From Pseudomonas fluorescens (GTDB taxonomy: Bacteria > Pseudomonadota > Gammaproteobacteria > Pseudomonadales > Pseudomonadaceae), in contig LR782234.1 in NCBI GenBank assembly GCA_902825215.1, forward strand, positions 496,001-560,000: 64,000 nt of DNA. The letters are read 5' to 3'. A program made the translations under genes and the position numbers. This document shows, piece by piece, positions 46,547 through 56,378 of the stretch (the first letter of the stretch is position 1; every line of letters starts with the position of its first letter). The notes beneath the pieces were generated by a model. The model was given only the letters and a program-made list of their open reading frames with translations. It was not told the DNA's origin and did not search any database.

Positions 46547-47554
46547 ATGAAACTCGACCACTCTATTGCGGTTTTTTTGCTTGTCTGGAGTTCGATAGGG
46601 CTTGCTGCCGACCCTGAATTAAGAATGCTTTCAGAACATCCGGTGGAGGGAATGCGTGGAGGTAATCTGTCCGGGCTGGCCCGGTGCGGCGAGCAGTTGT
46701 GGACAGTGTCGGACCGGGATGACGATCAGATCTACAGGCTCGATACGCGAGACAAGGTGTGGAAGGCTGAAGCTGTTTTGATTGATGTACCGACGGTGCC
46801 GAATGATCCAGGCCGGACATTGGCCATGAAAGCTCAAAGCGCTTTGCGAGCTCTGGCAGGCAATGGGAAGTTGGATTTTGAAGGCATCACCTGTGATCCT
46901 GCAGGCAACCTTTACGTTCTCAGTGAAACGTATTCAGCCATTCTCAAAGTCCCGCGAACTGGGAATCTTTTATGGTTGCGCGTCTCGCCGCAGATGTTGA
47001 CTATGGCGCGGGAAAACGGATTGTTGGCACATGCCAACGCATTGTTTGAGGGGCTGGTAATTACTGGGTTTCTGGACACCGAAATCTGGTTGGCAGCTGA
47101 GAGGCAAAAAAGAGGATTGGTCAAAATCGAGCGGCTTCATTTTCCTCCCTTCAACGTTGTCTGGAACTGCTTTTCAGTTTGTGTAGTTATGACTGAGGAA
47201 GGGCTGGCGCCGCAGCCTCCTCAATTCCCGGATTCCAGATGGGTAGACAAGGATTTTTCGGATATCGCTTTGTTCAATAAAAAGTTGTTCCTGCTGGATC
47301 GCAATGCTTTCAAAATCTGTCGTCATGAAATGCTGACAGGAAAGCAGGAACGCTGCTGGTCATTCGCAGCAGATGCGCTGGTTCCGAGCCGTCAGTACGC
47401 GGCCCGGCATGGTATGACCGAAGCCTTGCTGGTCGATGCCCAAGGCGCATGGATCGGGGTCGATAACAATTTTGCGACTCGGGCAGATGGCGAGTCTCGC
47501 CCGATCGTCTGGCGCTTTGCTGCGCCCGCGGGCGGCTGGGATGCGAATCCTTGA
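46547..47554 (+). CDS. Secreted phytase-like esterase (paralogue 2)
   Basis: A 335-residue paralogue of the preceding gene, with its own signal peptide (MKLDHSIAVFLLVWSSIGLA) and the same motifs (GMRGGNLSGLARC, VSDRDDDQIYRLDT, DFEGITCDPAGN, WIGVDNNFATRADGES). By eye more than half the residues match, and the blocks are collinear, so the pair arose by tandem duplication. The codons are visibly more AT-rich than its neighbour's. It is preceded by a 218-base gap that may hold its own promoter. The TTG of the next gene overlaps its stop. Confidence 0.8.
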   Translation: MKLDHSIAVFLLVWSSIGLAADPELRMLSEHPVEGMRGGNLSGLARCGEQLWTVSDRDDDQIYRLDTRDKVWKAEAVLIDVPTVPNDPGRTLAMKAQSALRALAGNGKLDFEGITCDPAGNLYVLSETYSAILKVPRTGNLLWLRVSPQMLTMARENGLLAHANALFEGLVITGFLDTEIWLAAERQKRGLVKIERLHFPPFNVVWNCFSVCVVMTEEGLAPQPPQFPDSRWVDKDFSDIALFNKKLFLLDRNAFKICRHEMLTGKQERCWSFAADALVPSRQYAARHGMTEALLVDAQGAWIGVDNNFATRADGESRPIVWRFAAPAGGWDANP

Positions 47555-48075
47555 GCCAGCAGCCACCGGGCAAACGCGCCGGGCGGGTGCTGATGGTGCT
47601 CGCCTGGTGCGCGGCGCTGTTTCTTGCCACGCGCTTTTTCGGCCAGTGGGAACAGCGCCAGCAGAATCCGAACATTGTCGTGACGTCCGAGCAGGGCGAA
47701 GGGTTTATCGAAGTGAAATTGGCGAGCAATGCTCGAGGGCATTTCGTCGCCAGCGGTCAGATTAACGGCGAGCCGGTGGAATTCATGCTCGACACCGGGG
47801 CGACCGATGTGTCGATCCCGGCGGATCTGGCCAAGCGTTTGAAGCTTGAAGAAGGTTTCGGTGTGACCCTGAGTACGGCCAATGGCCTGAGCCAGGGCTA
47901 TCGAACAAAAATTGCCCGCCTGCAACTGGGCGACATCGTTTTGCGTGACGTTCGCGCACTGGTGGCGCCAGGGTTGCATGGCGATCAGGTGCTGCTCGGC
48001 ATGAGCGCCCTGAACAAACTTGAATTTACTCAGCGCGGTGGCACCATGCTGCTGCGCCAGACAACGAACCGATGA
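47551..48075 (+). CDS. Membrane-anchored retropepsin-like aspartic protease
   Basis: A 174-residue protein starting at TTG 47551 (overlapping the previous stop) or possibly ATG 47593. An N-terminal hydrophobic helix ([19 protein letters not shown]) anchors it, and the protease half has the aspartic motif [13 protein letters not shown] with D81, as in the clan AA single-domain (TIGR02281) proteases that work as dimers. The C-terminal [11 protein letters not shown] is also typical. It lies 7 bases before parC. Substrate unknown; periplasmic location predicted. Confidence 0.82.
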   Translation: MSQQPPGKRAGRVLMVLAWCAALFLATRFFGQWEQRQQNPNIVVTSEQGEGFIEVKLASNARGHFVASGQINGEPVEFMLDTGATDVSIPADLAKRLKLEEGFGVTLSTANGLSQGYRTKIARLQLGDIVLRDVRALVAPGLHGDQVLLGMSALNKLEFTQRGGTMLLRQTTNR

Positions 48076-48082
48076 GGCCCGC

Positions 48083-50347
48083 ATGAGCGACTCCCTTGAT
48101 CTCAGCCTGGACGGTGTAGAACGCCGCTCGCTGGCTGACTTCACCGAAAATGCCTACCTCAACTACTCCATGTACGTGATCATGGACCGCGCGCTGCCGC
48201 ATATCGGCGACGGCCTGAAACCGGTGCAGCGGCGTATCGTCTACGCCATGAGCGAGCTGGGGCTGGATGCCGATTCCAAGCACAAGAAGTCGGCGCGTAC
48301 CGTCGGCGACGTGCTCGGCAAGTTCCACCCGCACGGTGACTCGGCGTGCTACGAAGCGATGGTGCTGATGGCGCAGCCATTCAGCTATCGCTACACGCTG
48401 GTCGACGGTCAGGGTAACTGGGGTGCGCCGGACGATCCGAAGTCCTTCGCCGCCATGCGTTATACCGAAGCGCGGCTGTCGCGCTATTCCGAAGTGCTGC
48501 TCAGCGAGCTGGGCCAGGGCACTGCCGACTGGGGCCCGAACTTCGACGGCACCCTGCAGGAACCGCTGGTGTTGCCGGCGCGCCTGCCGAACATTCTGCT
48601 CAACGGCACCACCGGTATCGCCGTGGGCATGGCCACCGACGTACCGCCGCATAACCTGCGCGAAGTCGCCACCGCCTGCGTGCGCCTGCTCGACGAGCCG
48701 AAAGCCACGGTCGAACAGCTCTGCGAGCACATTCAGGGCCCGGATTATCCGACCGAAGCGGAAATCATCACGCCGCGTGCCGACCTGCTGAAGATGTACG
48801 AAACCGGCAAGGGCTCGGTGCGCATGCGCGCCGTGTACCACGTTGAGGACGGCGACATCATCGTCACCGCGCTGCCGCATCAAGTCTCCGGTGCCAAAGT
48901 GCTGGAGCAGATCGCCGCATTGATGCAGGCGAAACCGTCGAAAGCGCCGCAAATTGCTGATTTGCGTGACGAGTCCGACCACGAGAACCCGTGCCGCATC
49001 GTGATCATTCCGGTCAACAGCCGCGTCGATCACGAAGCGCTGATGCAGCACCTGTTTGCCAGTACCGAGCTGGAGTCGACCTACCGGGTCAACGTCAACA
49101 TCATCGGTCTGGACGGCAAGCCGCAGCTGAAAAACCTGCGCGCGTTGCTGGTCGAGTGGCTGGAATTCCGTGTGCTGACCGTGCGTCGCCGTCTGCAATT
49201 CCGCCTCGACAAGGTCGAGCGTCGCCTGCACCTGTTGGACGGTTTGCTGATTGCTTACCTCAACCTGGATGAAGTGATCCATATCATCCGTACCGAGGAA
49301 CACCCGAAGGCCAAACTGATCGAGCGTTTCGCCCTCAGCGAAATCCAGGCGGACTACATTCTCGATACCCGTCTGCGTCAGTTGGCGCGACTGGAAGAGA
49401 TGAAGCTGCGCGACGAGCAGGACGAACTGCTCAAGGAGCAAGCCAAGCTGCAAGCGCTGCTCGGCAGCGAAGCCAAGCTTAAAAAGCTGGTGCGTACCGA
49501 GCTGTTGAAAGATGCCGAGACTTACGGCGACGACCGTCGCTCGCCGATCGTCGAGCGCGCTGAAGCCAAGGCGCTGACCGAGCATGATCTGCTGCCCAAC
49601 GAGAAAGTCACCGTGGTGCTCTCGGAAAAAGGCTGGGTGCGTTCGGCCAAGGGCCACGACATCGACGCCACCGGCCTGTCGTACAAGGCCGGTGACGGCT
49701 TCAAGACCTCGGCAGCGGGGCGCTCCAACCAGTTTGCGGTGTTTATCGACTCCACAGGCCGCAGCTATTCGGTCGCCGCGCACACCTTGCCGTCGGCCCG
49801 TGGTCAGGGCGAACCGTTGACCGGTCGTCTGACGCCGCCGCCGGGTGCCTCGTTCGAATGCGTGCTGATGCCTGAAGATGACGCGCTGTACGTGATCGCC
49901 TCCGACGCCGGCTATGGTTTCGTGGTCAAGGGCGAAGACCTGCAAGCCAAGAACAAGGCCGGCAAGGCGTTGTTGAGCCTGCCGAATAACGCCAAGGTCA
50001 TCGCCCCGCGTCCCGTCGCCGACCGTGAACAGAACTGGCTGGCGTCGGTCACGACCGAAGGTCGCCTGCTGATCTTCAAAATCAGCGATCTGCCACAATT
50101 GGGTAAGGGCAAGGGCAACAAGATCATCGGGATCTCCGGTGAACGCGTCGCCAGCCGCGAGGAATACGTGACGGACATCGCCGTCCTTCCAGAGGGTGCC
50201 ACCCTGGTATTGCAGGCCGGAAAGCGCACTCTGTCACTGAAGGCCGACGACCTTGAACACTACAAAGGTGAGCGTGGGCGTCGCGGAAACAAACTTCCGA
50301 GAGGCTTTCAGAGGGTCGATGCGCTGCTCGTCGAAAACCTCAATTAG
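48083..50347 (+). CDS. parC: DNA topoisomerase IV subunit A
   Basis: DNA-cleaving subunit of topoisomerase IV, partner of ParE. The start at 48083 ([20 protein letters not shown]) gives 754 residues. The catalytic tyrosine lies in [10 protein letters not shown] (Y127). The quinolone-determining region reads [10 protein letters not shown] with S87 and E91, the susceptible-type residues. The C-terminal beta-pinwheel is shorter than in GyrA, as expected for ParC. Confidence 0.98.
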   Translation: MSDSLDLSLDGVERRSLADFTENAYLNYSMYVIMDRALPHIGDGLKPVQRRIVYAMSELGLDADSKHKKSARTVGDVLGKFHPHGDSACYEAMVLMAQPFSYRYTLVDGQGNWGAPDDPKSFAAMRYTEARLSRYSEVLLSELGQGTADWGPNFDGTLQEPLVLPARLPNILLNGTTGIAVGMATDVPPHNLREVATACVRLLDEPKATVEQLCEHIQGPDYPTEAEIITPRADLLKMYETGKGSVRMRAVYHVEDGDIIVTALPHQVSGAKVLEQIAALMQAKPSKAPQIADLRDESDHENPCRIVIIPVNSRVDHEALMQHLFASTELESTYRVNVNIIGLDGKPQLKNLRALLVEWLEFRVLTVRRRLQFRLDKVERRLHLLDGLLIAYLNLDEVIHIIRTEEHPKAKLIERFALSEIQADYILDTRLRQLARLEEMKLRDEQDELLKEQAKLQALLGSEAKLKKLVRTELLKDAETYGDDRRSPIVERAEAKALTEHDLLPNEKVTVVLSEKGWVRSAKGHDIDATGLSYKAGDGFKTSAAGRSNQFAVFIDSTGRSYSVAAHTLPSARGQGEPLTGRLTPPPGASFECVLMPEDDALYVIASDAGYGFVVKGEDLQAKNKAGKALLSLPNNAKVIAPRPVADREQNWLASVTTEGRLLIFKISDLPQLGKGKGNKIIGISGERVASREEYVTDIAVLPEGATLVLQAGKRTLSLKADDLEHYKGERGRRGNKLPRGFQRVDALLVENLN

Positions 50348-50529
50348 GCGAGAACGCCCTCCTAGAGCGTTCGATCTGCGATTAAACACGTAGATCGACG
50401 CTTTGGCGCTGGAGTCGGAACGCATATTCACGGATGATATGGCCTTTCAAGCGCCGGCGTGGCCGAGCGTTCTTCATATTTATTGAGTATTTTCACTGTG
50501 GTCAGCCTTGTGGCGGCCACCTGGACGGG

Positions 50530-51246
50530 ATGATGACTGCTCTGCGCCTTCCTCTTTTTTTGTTGCTCGCCGGCGTTCTTGGCCTGGCGGGTTGCAGCGT
50601 ACACCAGCCGGTGTCGCTGTATCAGCTGGACAGCGGAAGTCCGGTTCAACCTGCGCAAAGCGCAGGCATGGCGGTTTTGCTGGGCCCGGTAATCATTGCT
50701 GATTACCTGCAACGAGAAACCCTGCTGCAACGCCAACCTGATGGCAGCTTGCAGGCGGCGACCGATGGTCGTTGGGCCGGTAGCCTTTCGTCGGATATCG
50801 ATCAGTTACTGATGCGTCAGGTCGCCGGTCATCTGGACAGCCAGCGTGTGGTGCTGGCTCCGGCGACGACCGGTTTTACGCCGGATGTACAAGTGCTGCT
50901 GACCATCACGCGTCTGGATTCCGGTGCGAAGCAACCGGCGATTCTCGATGCGCAGTGGCGCTTGATCGACCGTCGCGGTCAGGTGCGCGATAACCGCATT
51001 GTTCATCTGCAGGAGCTGCATGCCGGCAGCACCGCTTCGCAGGTGCAGGCGCAGGGCATCCTGCTGCAGCGTCTGGCCGAGCAGTTGTCGGTGGCACTCA
51101 AGCCGTTGGCCAATCAGCCTCCGGTGGCCGAGGCGCCGCGCAAGCGGGACGCCAAACCGGCAGCACCGGCGGCGGAAGCCGAAAAGCAGCCGAAGATTCC
51201 GATGGCATCGCCGATTCGTACGGATATGGAAGTGTTTCGCTTCTAA
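50530..51246 (+). CDS. PqiC-like ABC-transport auxiliary lipoprotein
   Basis: A 238-residue lipoprotein starting at ATG 50530 (or 50533) with signal MMTALRLPLFLLLAGVLGLA and lipobox LAGC, C22. The mature part fits the PqiC/DUF330 family (VSLYQLDSG; GPVIIADYLQRETLL; WAGSLSSDIDQLLMRQV), outer-membrane partners of MCE lipid-transport systems. No MCE or permease gene is adjacent, which is unusual for the family. A Lys/Ala-rich tail follows. It ends at an intrinsic terminator. Confidence 0.78.
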   Translation: MMTALRLPLFLLLAGVLGLAGCSVHQPVSLYQLDSGSPVQPAQSAGMAVLLGPVIIADYLQRETLLQRQPDGSLQAATDGRWAGSLSSDIDQLLMRQVAGHLDSQRVVLAPATTGFTPDVQVLLTITRLDSGAKQPAILDAQWRLIDRRGQVRDNRIVHLQELHAGSTASQVQAQGILLQRLAEQLSVALKPLANQPPVAEAPRKRDAKPAAPAAEAEKQPKIPMASPIRTDMEVFRF

Positions 51247-51267
51247 GACTGGATCGAGTCAGAACAG

Positions 51268-51291
51268 AGCCCGCCTTGTGCGGGCTTTGTT
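51268..51291 (+). terminator. Intrinsic terminator after the PqiC-like gene
   Basis: AGCCCGC-cttgt-GCGGGCT stem followed by a T-rich stretch, 22 bases after the stop codon. Confidence 0.85.
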
Positions 51292-51322
51292 GTGTCTGGG
51301 GCTCCGTAGACATCAAAAGCAA

Positions 51323-51514
51323 CCCTCACCCCAGCCCTCCCGAAACGTCGGACCGCCCGGAGGGAGAGGGAGCCGACCGAGGTGACTCATGGCTTACATC
51401 GACCTGAAAAACCGAGTCGATTATGGATTCACAGCCAAGCGTTCATGTCGGCATCATTCTCGAATATCCCCCAATCAGTTCCCTCTCCCTCTGGGAGAGG
51501 GCTAGGGTGAGGGG
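51323..51514. repeat. MITE-like intergenic repeat with CCCTCACCC ends, copy 1
   Basis: A 192-bp element begins CCCTCACCCCAGCCCTC and ends with the near-complementary GAGGGCTAGGGTGAGGGG, with subterminal GGGAGAGGGAGCCGA and TCCCTCTCCCT arms. A second copy with the same ends and a different centre is at 61791-61937. No ORF is carried. Together with the two terminators it accounts for the 363-base gap between the lipoprotein and HAMP-protein genes. Confidence 0.75.
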
Positions 51515-51553
51515 CTTTTAGGGGATGAACGCGACATCATTAACACCGCACAC

Positions 51554-51590
51554 AAAAAAGCCCGCCGACAATTCCTCATCTGCGGGCTTT
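51554..51590 (-). terminator. Intrinsic terminator after the HAMP protein gene
   Basis: On the minus strand AGCCCGC pairs with GCGGGCT, with an internal AT-rich loop, and is followed by TTTTTT. It lies about 20 bases past the stop of the gene at 51610. Confidence 0.85.
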
Positions 51591-51609
51591 CATATTTCAG
51601 GCCTAAGGC

Positions 51610-53115
51610 TTAAGCCCGGCGCTCATGCATCCGCGCCAGTTGCCGCTCCAGCATCGACGGATACGGCTCCATCAACCGCTCCACGCAGCATGCGCCTTCT
51701 GGGCTGGCGATCGGGCGGATCCGTGCACGCTGGCGAATCAGCGCATCGTCACTGATCTTGCGCTCGACCAGCAGCAGGTTGCGGCTGTGTTGCGACAGCG
51801 CCAGTGCATCCTGCGCCGAATCGGTCAGCAGCAGATCGATCTGGCTCAGGCCGAACAACTCATCGCCCAGCGTCAGGCCCAGTTGCAATTGCAGGGTGAT
51901 GCCGCTGTCCGCGACCTCGATCTGCAGCTGGTGACCCAGCGCGCGCAGCAGTTCGCCGCAGCAGATCGCGTTGGTCAGGTAGTCGTCGCCGCAATCTTCG
52001 GTGTGGAACAGCATCAGCGTGCTGCCATCGTTCAGCGTTTCAATCTCGCCCTGATACAGCGAAGCGGCCTGTTCGAGGCAATCGCGATAGCGTTCCTGCA
52101 ACTCTTCCAGGCGGGCGCGTGGCAAGCGGCGCAACTGCTCTTGCGAACCGAGCTGCACGGCCAGTACCGCGCTGTGCTGCGCAATGCTTGGCGTCGGCTT
52201 GCGCACGGCCGGTTGCGCGGCGGCATCAAGCGATTCGTCGCGCAGGTCGGCAAACGCGTCATCGTCGTCATCATCTTCGACGGTGCTGACCAGATGCCGC
52301 GGTGCAGGCTTTTGTGCGGCCATCGGGCGGGTTTCGTCGAAGCTTGGGTCACGCAGGTTGCGCACCTCGAATTCCGGCTCATCCTCTTCGTCTTCGAACA
52401 CCGGTTCCGGTTCAGGCGCGGGCTCCGGGGCGTAGCTGGCGTGCAGTTGCCGCGCCAGATCGCCGATTTCGTCCTGGCGATCGATGCCCGGGGTGTGCTC
52501 GTCGATCCGCCGCAACCACACGCGCAATTGCAGCAATGGTGTCGACAGATGCCGGCCCATGCGCAAGCTCAGGGCCAGCGACAGCGCCAGCAGAATCCCG
52601 CTGAGAATGCCCATGCTTTGCAGGCTGATGGTCATCGGTTGCTGGAACTGATCCATGTCCAGGCTGATGCGCAGTTGCCCGGCGGTCACGTCCTGGAAGG
52701 TGATCTTGCTCTCGTACATGCCTTCGGCTTCGCCCAGCAGGCTGTGCTTGGGACGCTGACCGGATTCGGCGAGGATGCGGTTGTCCACGCTGTAGATCGC
52801 CGCGTGGGCCACCAGTTTGTTCTTGGTCAGGTTGTTGAGCAGCACGTTGAGGCTGAGGATGTCATTGGACACCAGCAGCTCGGTGGCCGAGGTCGCGGTC
52901 TGCGTGGTCAGGCTTTCGCCCAGCGCATCGGCCTGCTGGTGCATGGCCTGCTTGAACTGCAGGCCCATCACACCGGCGTAGATCACCAGGGCCAGAGCGA
53001 CCAGGATCACGTTATGGCTGGCAATGCGCAATGCAATCGGTACACGGCGATGGCGCAGTGCACGGAAGATCAGCAGGAAGAAGTTATCGGTTTTAACAGG
53101 CGTGGGCCGGTTCAC
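51610..53115 (-). CDS. HAMP-domain membrane protein (PA4961-like)
   Basis: A 501-residue inner-membrane protein starting at GTG 53115. Two transmembrane helices (about 30-50 and 175-200) enclose a periplasmic sensor-like domain. A HAMP linker (LRMGRHLSTPLLQLRVWLRRI) leads into an acidic, low-complexity region rich in Asp/Glu (about 265-330) and a C-terminal domain that could resemble a degenerate nucleotide cyclase (AVLAVQLGSQEQL; GSTLMLFHTEDCGDDY), though this is a guess. It is divergent to serB, and no GGDEF, EAL or kinase motif is present. Confidence 0.7.
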   Translation of the reverse strand: MNRPTPVKTDNFFLLIFRALRHRRVPIALRIASHNVILVALALVIYAGVMGLQFKQAMHQQADALGESLTTQTATSATELLVSNDILSLNVLLNNLTKNKLVAHAAIYSVDNRILAESGQRPKHSLLGEAEGMYESKITFQDVTAGQLRISLDMDQFQQPMTISLQSMGILSGILLALSLALSLRMGRHLSTPLLQLRVWLRRIDEHTPGIDRQDEIGDLARQLHASYAPEPAPEPEPVFEDEEDEPEFEVRNLRDPSFDETRPMAAQKPAPRHLVSTVEDDDDDDAFADLRDESLDAAAQPAVRKPTPSIAQHSAVLAVQLGSQEQLRRLPRARLEELQERYRDCLEQAASLYQGEIETLNDGSTLMLFHTEDCGDDYLTNAICCGELLRALGHQLQIEVADSGITLQLQLGLTLGDELFGLSQIDLLLTDSAQDALALSQHSRNLLLVERKISDDALIRQRARIRPIASPEGACCVERLMEPYPSMLERQLARMHERRA

Positions 53116-53248
53116 TGAGCTCGGCTCTTTGTCCGTGAAGTTGACGCGCAGTATAGCGACAGGCCCCAGACCGGCAAAGCGCTGGCGGTGCCCGATGGTC
53201 ACTGAAAGTGCGTAGAATGCGGTTTTTTTCCAGTTGCGGGGGTGCGCG

Positions 53249-54463
53249 TTGCGCGAAATCGTCCTGATTAACATCACGGGAGTCGACCGTCCGGGTCTGA
53301 CGGCGGCCATTACCGGTGTTCTGGCCCAGGGTGGCGTGAACATTCTCGACATCGGTCAGGCGGTGATCCACGACACCCTGTCGTTCGGCATCCTGGTTGA
53401 AATCCCCGATTCTGAGCAAGGCAAGGCCGTGCTCAAGGACATCCTGTTCAAAGGCTACGAGCTCGACCAGCAGGTGCGCTTCACCCCGGTGTCCGAAGCG
53501 GATTACCAGCAATGGGTGGGCAATCAGGGCAAAAAGCGCCACATCGTTACGCTGTTGACCCGCAAGGTCACCGCCGGGCAATTGCAGGCGGTCAGTTCGA
53601 TCACCGCCAAATATGGCTTGAATATCGATCACATCGACCGTTTGTCGGGGCGTATGGCGCTCGACACACCGGCCGATCAGGGCAAGGGCTGCATCGAGTT
53701 TTCCGTGCGCGGTGAAGCGGCCGATCCGCAAGCGTTGCGCGCGGAATTCCTCAGCGTTGCCCAGGAGCTGAACGTCGACATCGCCTTCCAGGAAGATTCG
53801 CTGTTCCGCCGCAATCGCCGTCTGGCCGTGTTCGATATGGACTCGACGCTGATCGAAGCCGAGGTGATCGACGAATTGGCAAAAGCGGCTGGTGTCGGCG
53901 ACCGCGTCTCGGAAATCACCGAACGCGCCATGGCCGGTGAGCTGGATTTCCGCGCCAGCTTCAAGGAGCGTCTGGCTCTGCTCAAAGGTCTGGACGTCAG
54001 CGTGCTCGACTCGATCGGCGCGTCGTTGCGTCTGACCGAAGGCGCGGAAACCTTGTTCGCCGAACTCAAGCGGCTGGGTTACAAGACCGCCATCCTGTCC
54101 GGCGGCTTCACCTACTTCGCCAAGCAATTGCAGGCCAAGCTGGGCATCGATTACGTGTTCGCCAACGAACTGGAAGTGATCGACGGCAAGTGCACCGGCG
54201 TGGCGATCGAGCCGATTGTCGACGCGCAGCGCAAGGCTGACCTGCTCAAGGAGCTGGCGCACAAGGAAGGTTTGCGTCTTGAGCAGACGATTGCCGTGGG
54301 CGACGGCGCGAATGACCTGCCGATGCTGGCGATTGCCGGTCTGGGCGTGGCGTTCCGTGCCAAGCCGCTGGTCAAGCAGTCGGCGAAGCAGGCGATCTCG
54401 ACGCTTGGTCTGGATGGTGTGCTGTATCTGCTGGGCTTCCGTGATCGTGATGGGCAGGCCTGA
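53249..54463 (+). CDS. serB: Phosphoserine phosphatase
   Basis: Last step of serine synthesis. The TTG at 53249 is chosen because GGGGG lies 6 bases upstream and it gives the family N-terminus MREIVLINITGVDRPGLTA, an ACT domain; 404 residues total. The HAD phosphatase half has DMDSTLIEAE with catalytic D196 and D198, SGGFTYFAKQL, and GDGANDLPML. The N-terminal ACT pair is typical of Pseudomonas SerB. Divergent from the HAMP gene. Confidence 0.95.
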   Translation: MREIVLINITGVDRPGLTAAITGVLAQGGVNILDIGQAVIHDTLSFGILVEIPDSEQGKAVLKDILFKGYELDQQVRFTPVSEADYQQWVGNQGKKRHIVTLLTRKVTAGQLQAVSSITAKYGLNIDHIDRLSGRMALDTPADQGKGCIEFSVRGEAADPQALRAEFLSVAQELNVDIAFQEDSLFRRNRRLAVFDMDSTLIEAEVIDELAKAAGVGDRVSEITERAMAGELDFRASFKERLALLKGLDVSVLDSIGASLRLTEGAETLFAELKRLGYKTAILSGGFTYFAKQLQAKLGIDYVFANELEVIDGKCTGVAIEPIVDAQRKADLLKELAHKEGLRLEQTIAVGDGANDLPMLAIAGLGVAFRAKPLVKQSAKQAISTLGLDGVLYLLGFRDRDGQA

Positions 54464-54483
54464 AATTCCTGTCGTCTGATCTG

Positions 54484-54554
54484 GCCTCATCGCTGGCAAG
54501 CCAGCTCCCACAGGGAACCTCATTCCATGTGGGAGCGAGCCTGCTCGCGAAGGC
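54484..54554. repeat. REP pair after serB
   Basis: A divergent REP copy (cgctggcaagccagctccca) at 54490-54510 faces a standard copy (tgtgggagcgagcctgctcg) at 54528-54554. They lie between the convergent serB and PilZ-like genes. Confidence 0.85.
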
Positions 54555-54565
54555 GGCGCCTCGGT

Positions 54566-56311
54566 CTAGAGTGACTTCCACAACGAATCAAAGTCCTCTT
54601 CGCTTGCGCCATTCTGCGCGGTCTCCAGCGAGCGATAGGCGAACTGGTTGAAGCTGTGCGTACTCGCCACGCGTCGATCGAGCCCGGCGCGATGCTCTTC
54701 GCCGTGGGTGTTGATCAGCACTTTTTGTCCTTCCTGAAACGGCAACCGCGGCGTCAACAGCGTGGCCGGCAAGTCGATCGCGCTGATCTCCGGTAACAGC
54801 AAACCGCGCAGATACTGGCTGTGATCATCCCGTGAGCGCACCAGTTGCAAGCCGCATGGCTGGGCGTGCGGCGCTACCAGCTCAATGCCCATTTGCGTAC
54901 CGCCACCGCGCACCTGACGTATCCAGCGAATCACCGCGATGCTCCAGCCCTGGCTGGCGCTGTCACGAATACCGAGCATTTCCCCGGCCTGCAATTGGGC
55001 AGGGACTTCGTTCGGCCATGCCAGGCAATAACCGCCGGGGCTGTGGTTGATCACCGGGAGGGCGTAGGTTGGATAATTGGCGGTGGCTTCGCTGCCCTCG
55101 TCTTCGATCAATTGGTCGTACTGGATTTCTTCGTAGGGCAGGTACTCATCGTTGCTTTGTGGCGCCGCGTCGTACGCTTGGCTCCAGCTGTCCTTTTCGC
55201 CTTTGGCGACCACCTGGCTGAAATTCGCCGGGCGCGCACCCGGATGCTTGAGCAATTCGCTGAAGGTGCGTCCGCCCCCGAGGTAGAAATGCAGGGCGCT
55301 CATGCCTACGCACACGGTCAGGTCGCCTTGACCGGCGGTGCGTTGAAAGCTGCGCTCGGCGGTCTGGCTCCAGGTGGCGTGCAGATGTTGCAGGGTATCG
55401 AGGCTGAGCCCCGCGGGAATCGGCAGCGCCGCGGCCGATTGCTGATTCAGCTGCGCGTCGAGCGCGGCCACCAGCGGTTGCGGATCGAAGCTGAGCAGGC
55501 TGCTGCGTTGCTCGCTGCGAAACATGCTGCGGTAACGCGGGCCGACATCCAGTTCGGCGCTGACTGCAAACAGACCCGTGTCTGGCCCGGCGGGCTGCAA
55601 CTTGAGCAGGGTGCTCCATGGCTCCAGCGCTTCGCCCAGCCGCGCGATCTGATTCTGCCGTAACTGATTGCACCGGGCACTGCCCAATAGCAGCGCGGCG
55701 ATGTAGGTCTGCTCCAGGCTCAATTCAGGTGTGAGGCTGGCCAGATCGTCGTGCACGCGTCGATGTTGCAGTTGCAGTTCAACGGCGTTGCGATAGAGCT
55801 GATGCAGCTCGAACCACAATTGCTCCGGCGGCGCGCTGTACAACTGGGTGGCGCGCAGCAGTTGGCCTTTCAAGGCATGCGCGGCCCGTTGCAGGGCGGT
55901 GCTGACCAGTGCCGCGCGTTCCTTGCGGTACTTGGGCGTAATGCGCAGGACGATCTGTATATAGCCGATCGCCAGATGGCCTTGCAGTGCCTGGCACAGA
56001 TTGCTGATCTTGCGCGAGCGCTCGTCGAGCATGATCGCCTGATGCAGAAAGTGCCGCTCCAGATGCTGGCAGACGAAATACACTTCCGGGCGCAGCAATT
56101 CGAGCAACGCGAGGCGGTTGTCGCTGGGCGTGAGCAATTGGTTGAGTTCGCCCAGGCCCTGATACAACTGGCGCGCGGTTTCGCCGATGTTGGCTTTGGG
56201 CAGGCCGGCGATCCAGCGCTTGAGATCGCGCGGGCTCGCTTCGCAAAATGACAGACGCGGCTGACTCGGAGTCGGGGCGCGCAGCCGGAGTGGGGAATTG
56301 GTCTGGCTCAT
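54566..56311 (-). CDS. PilZ-like domain protein (PA4958-like)
   Basis: A 581-residue soluble protein. The first 300 residues are helical and unlike families I can name. The C-terminal 170 residues look like PilZ domains: INHSPGGYCL has the N/DxSxxG motif starting at N422, followed by GEMLGIRDS and IRWIRQVRGGGTQMGIEL. The RxxxR part of the c-di-GMP motif is not clear upstream, so binding is uncertain. It lies opposite serB and 67 bases before the psd end. Possible role in motility or adhesion signalling by analogy with PilZ proteins. Confidence 0.68.
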   Translation of the reverse strand: MSQTNSPLRLRAPTPSQPRLSFCEASPRDLKRWIAGLPKANIGETARQLYQGLGELNQLLTPSDNRLALLELLRPEVYFVCQHLERHFLHQAIMLDERSRKISNLCQALQGHLAIGYIQIVLRITPKYRKERAALVSTALQRAAHALKGQLLRATQLYSAPPEQLWFELHQLYRNAVELQLQHRRVHDDLASLTPELSLEQTYIAALLLGSARCNQLRQNQIARLGEALEPWSTLLKLQPAGPDTGLFAVSAELDVGPRYRSMFRSEQRSSLLSFDPQPLVAALDAQLNQQSAAALPIPAGLSLDTLQHLHATWSQTAERSFQRTAGQGDLTVCVGMSALHFYLGGGRTFSELLKHPGARPANFSQVVAKGEKDSWSQAYDAAPQSNDEYLPYEEIQYDQLIEDEGSEATANYPTYALPVINHSPGGYCLAWPNEVPAQLQAGEMLGIRDSASQGWSIAVIRWIRQVRGGGTQMGIELVAPHAQPCGLQLVRSRDDHSQYLRGLLLPEISAIDLPATLLTPRLPFQEGQKVLINTHGEEHRAGLDRRVASTHSFNQFAYRSLETAQNGASEEDFDSLWKSL

Positions 56312-56378
56312 GCCAAAAACCATAGCAGCAAATGGCGGAGTGCGGGAGCAGCACCGTGCTGCCCCCGCTGCGCTCCAA

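Noticed and set aside
48026..50098. 690-codon open frame opposite parC
   Set aside because: Antisense shadow; parC on the other strand is complete and unmistakable.
50348..50390. Possible terminator after parC (gaacgc/gcgttc)
   Set aside because: The stem is short and no T tract follows.
53115..53352. N-terminal extension of the HAMP protein to 53352
   Set aside because: It would run through the serB promoter and start codon; the GTG at 53115 precedes the first membrane helix at the expected distance.
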